A DNA stretch of 64,000 nucleotides from CAZMNY01 sp964567745 (GTDB lineage Bacteria; Planctomycetota; Planctomycetia; Pirellulales; Pirellulaceae), in assembly GCA_964567745.1 (NCBI GenBank), contig CAZMNY010000017.1, positions 1 to 64,000 of the forward strand, in the 5' to 3' direction. The notes under the pieces are model-generated. The model saw only the letters and a program-made list of their open reading frames with translations. It was not told the origin of the DNA and made no database searches. The translations under genes and the position numbers were made by a program. Positions 61,800 to 64,000 of the stretch are shown one piece after another (position 1 is the stretch's first letter; every line of letters begins with the position of its first letter).

Positions 61800-64000
61800 G
61801 TGCGAACTCAAGTTTCACTGGATCATGTTGGAGCGCTCATTGAAGGCCGACTTGGTGAGCCGGCGGCCGTGCTCGGGCCGCATGAAGTTGGAAACGACGA
61901 AAGGCGCGCTTTGGCCGTGCGGGCCTTCCTACCCGACTCGCAACAAGCTTGGGTGCTGGACCCCGCCCACAAAGTTTCTCACCCAATGCGGCGAATTCAC
62001 CCCGCAGGCCTGTTTGAAGCAATCTGTCCTGTGGTGGATAATGAAGCATCTCGATACCAGTTCCGAGTTGCAGATCAGCAAGGATCGGTTGAGACAATCC
62101 ACGACCCCTATTCGTTTCCGACTATGACCACTGAATACGATTTACACCTGTTCGCCGAGGGCTCTCACGAACAAGCCTACGAATTTCAAGGGGCCCACAT
62201 TCGCACTGTTGATGGCGTTACGGGCGTCAATTTTTGCGTCTGGGCGCCGAACGCCCAAAGCGTCAGCATTGTCGGTGACTTCAATGGGTGGGACGAACGT
62301 CGCCACGCGATGACCAAATCGGTCCCGTCCGGCGTCTGGGAATTATTCATTCCCGAGCTGCGCGCCGGTGCGATATACAAATATCGAATGGTGGACGCTA
62401 ATGGTCGACGAGTCGATAAGTCGGACCCGTACGCGTTCGCGGCTGAGCTGCCGCCTTGCACCGCCTCGATCGTGACCGATCTGAATCGTTTCCAATGGCG
62501 AGACGAGGATTGGCTGAGTCGACGAGCGGAGCAGAACCCGCTCGAACAACCGATGTCGGTCTACGAGGTCCACCTGGGCAGTTGGCGCCGGCAGGACGAC
62601 CGCGTACACGGCTGGATGAACTACCGCGAGCTGGCCCACCAACTGGTCGACTATTGTCGCGAAATGGGGTTCACCCATATCGAGCTCATGCCTGTCTCGG
62701 AGCATCCGTTTACCGGCAGCTGGGGCTATCAGACTGTCGGCTATTTTGCCGCCACAAGTCGCTACGGCACGCCCGAAGATTTCATGTACTTCGTCAATCA
62801 CTGCCACGAGAACGCCATCGGCGTGATTCTCGACTGGGTGCCGGCCCACTTTCCTCGAGACGAGCACGGCCTAGCCAAATTTGATGGAACGTCGCTCTAT
62901 GAGCACTCCGATCCCCGCCAAGGCGAGCACCCGGACTGGGGCACTCTCATCTTCAACTACGGCCGCGACGAAGTTCGCAGCTTCTTGATTTCGAATGCCC
63001 TGTTCTGGCTCGATAAATACCACATCGACGGTTTGCGAGTCGATGCGGTCGCTTCAATGCTCTACTTGGACTACAGCCGTGAAGACGGCGGTTGGATTCC
63101 CAATCGGTACGGCGGACGCGAAAACCTGGAAGCGATCACGCTGCTCAAGCAGTTCAATGAGCGAGCCCACGCTTCGTTCCCGGGCGTGCTGACGATTGCT
63201 GAAGAGTCGACGAGCTGGGGCGGCGTCTCCCATCCGACTTACTGCGGCGGACTGGGATTCAGCTTCAAATGGAATATGGGCTGGATGAATGATACTCGCG
63301 ACTACATGCAACATGACGCGATTTTTCGCCAGCACCACCACGACGAACTGACGTTCAGTTTGATCTACGCGTTCAGCGAGAATTTCATGTTGCCGTTGTC
63401 CCATGACGAAGTGGTGCACGGCAAACGCTCGCTGCTCGACCAAATGCCGGGCGACCTGTGGCAGAAGTTCGCCAACTTGCGTTTGCTTTACAGCTACATG
63501 TGGACGCATCCCGGCAAGAAACTACTGTTCATGGGCGGCGAGCTGGCCCAGTGGAATGAGTGGAGCCACGAGGGCGAGCTGCAATGGGACTTGTTGCAAT
63601 GGGACACGCACGCCGGCATCCGACGACTTGTCGCCGATTTGAATTCTCTCTACCGTCGCGAGCCGGCATTGCATCAACTCGATCACGACAACGAAGGGTT
63701 CGAGTGGATTGATTGTCTCAGCCGCGAGGACAGCGTGCTTTCCTACGTGCGAAAGTCGCGTGACGGCCAAAGGCTGATCGTCTGTTGCAATTTTACGCCT
63801 GTGCCGCGCTACGATTTTTCGATCGGAACGCCGCATCTCGGCTGGCACGAGGAAATCTTCAACAGCGACTCCGAGCACTACGGCGGATCGAACTTAGGGA
63901 ACCATCCCGGCGCCCAATCCGTCGAGCACGAGCACCATGGCCGACCATTTCGGATCAACGTGAACTTGCCGCCGCTGGGCGTGGCCGTGTTCAAGTGCGG
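61800..64000 (+). CDS. glgB: 1,4-alpha-glucan branching enzyme (partial, runs off window)
   Basis: At least 733 residues, cut by the window end. It makes alpha-1,6 branches in glycogen. GTG at 61800 is chosen because a strong aaggagg lies nine bases upstream and the first 108 residues form the extra N-terminal domain of long GlgB proteins ('AVLGPHEVGNDERRALAVRA', 'MRRIHPAGLFEAICPV', 'IHDPYSFPTM'). Next comes the CBM48 domain ('GVTGVNFCVWAPNAQSVSIV', 'DFNGWDERRHAM'), then the GH13 barrel: 'SVYEVHLGSWRRQ', 'HIELMPVSEHPFTGSWGYQ', nucleophile Asp in 'IDGLRVDAVASMLYLDYSR', acid Glu in 'LTIAEESTSW' and Asp in 'PLSHDEVVHGKRS'. The C-terminal beta domain follows. The protein is close to complete at the window edge. 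Confidence 0.95.
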   Translation, partial: MRTQVSLDHVGALIEGRLGEPAAVLGPHEVGNDERRALAVRAFLPDSQQAWVLDPAHKVSHPMRRIHPAGLFEAICPVVDNEASRYQFRVADQQGSVETIHDPYSFPTMTTEYDLHLFAEGSHEQAYEFQGAHIRTVDGVTGVNFCVWAPNAQSVSIVGDFNGWDERRHAMTKSVPSGVWELFIPELRAGAIYKYRMVDANGRRVDKSDPYAFAAELPPCTASIVTDLNRFQWRDEDWLSRRAEQNPLEQPMSVYEVHLGSWRRQDDRVHGWMNYRELAHQLVDYCREMGFTHIELMPVSEHPFTGSWGYQTVGYFAATSRYGTPEDFMYFVNHCHENAIGVILDWVPAHFPRDEHGLAKFDGTSLYEHSDPRQGEHPDWGTLIFNYGRDEVRSFLISNALFWLDKYHIDGLRVDAVASMLYLDYSREDGGWIPNRYGGRENLEAITLLKQFNERAHASFPGVLTIAEESTSWGGVSHPTYCGGLGFSFKWNMGWMNDTRDYMQHDAIFRQHHHDELTFSLIYAFSENFMLPLSHDEVVHGKRSLLDQMPGDLWQKFANLRLLYSYMWTHPGKKLLFMGGELAQWNEWSHEGELQWDLLQWDTHAGIRRLVADLNSLYRREPALHQLDHDNEGFEWIDCLSREDSVLSYVRKSRDGQRLIVCCNFTPVPRYDFSIGTPHLGWHEEIFNSDSEHYGGSNLGNHPGAQSVEHEHHGRPFRINVNLPPLGVAVFKC

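Overview
The window looks like a planctomycete chromosome, most like the Pirellulales/Rhodopirellula side of the phylum. This rests on gene content: a giant surface protein with the 'LEERRVL' N-terminal signature, a decayed copy of the planctomycete-type membrane Ser/Thr kinase, a kinase fused to WD40 propellers, several PQQ-like (BamB-type) propeller proteins, Tat-exported Gfo/Idh/MocA and sugar-isomerase-like proteins, a DUF447 protein, and tetrahydromethanopterin (H4MPT) genes. No phage, insertion sequence, CRISPR array, rRNA or tRNA was recognised. Genes lie on both strands in short operons.

Layout. 0.1-9.8 kb (minus strand): a tightly packed operon in the order SDR, dihydropteroate-synthase-related protein, pabB, pabA, DUF447, then a 1502-residue membrane-anchored propeller protein. 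Stop/start overlaps (TGATG, ATGA) tie several members together. The logic is p-aminobenzoate supply (PabA/PabB) feeding methanopterin synthesis. The next committed enzyme, beta-ribofuranosylaminobenzene 5'-phosphate synthase, is encoded at 15.4-16.4 kb. 10-13.4 kb: a FabD-like acyltransferase, a P-loop kinase that looks truncated by a stop, and a membrane PQQ-like protein. 13.9-15.2 kb: pdxJ, followed two bases later by an AhpD-like gene whose second active-site Cys codon is an in-frame TGA. A SECIS-like hairpin follows it, so this is a probable selenoprotein. 16.6-19.5 kb: a glycine-zipper lipoprotein, dapA and a glycosyltransferase. 19.7-22.2 kb: a Ser/Thr kinase pseudogene with many frameshifts. 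22.4-29.7 kb: an LRR lipoprotein, a Gfo/Idh/MocA protein, DUF1990, a His-rich secreted protein, an HD-domain protein, a sugar-type ABC ATPase and small proteins.

29.7-49.2 kb (minus strand) is dominated by two large genes: a 4578-residue modular repeat protein and, just downstream, an 1879-residue kinase with about 21 WD40 repeats (room for three seven-bladed propellers) and an acidic Thr-containing repeat tail. Their order and spacing suggest co-transcription and a surface-structure/signalling pair. 49.8-56.3 kb: an exported protein with a striking conserved-looking C-terminus, an ECF sigma factor with a co-transcribed small protein, AroH chorismate mutase, a Rieske protein with a long helical extension, and small proteins. 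56.4-64 kb: cutC, a PuuD-like amidotransferase lacking its catalytic Cys, a sugar-isomerase-like protein, a DJ-1/PfpI protein, a membrane protein, a degenerate RNase H-like protein and the start of glgB, which runs off the window end.

The observations most worth following up are the Sec-containing AhpD-like protein, the two-level repeat architecture of the giant protein beside the triple-propeller kinase, the altered active sites (SDR Tyr to Phe, PuuD-like Cys to Gly, RNase H-like Asp to Gly), and the Rieske fusion. All family calls are by eye from sequence motifs; no database search was run.
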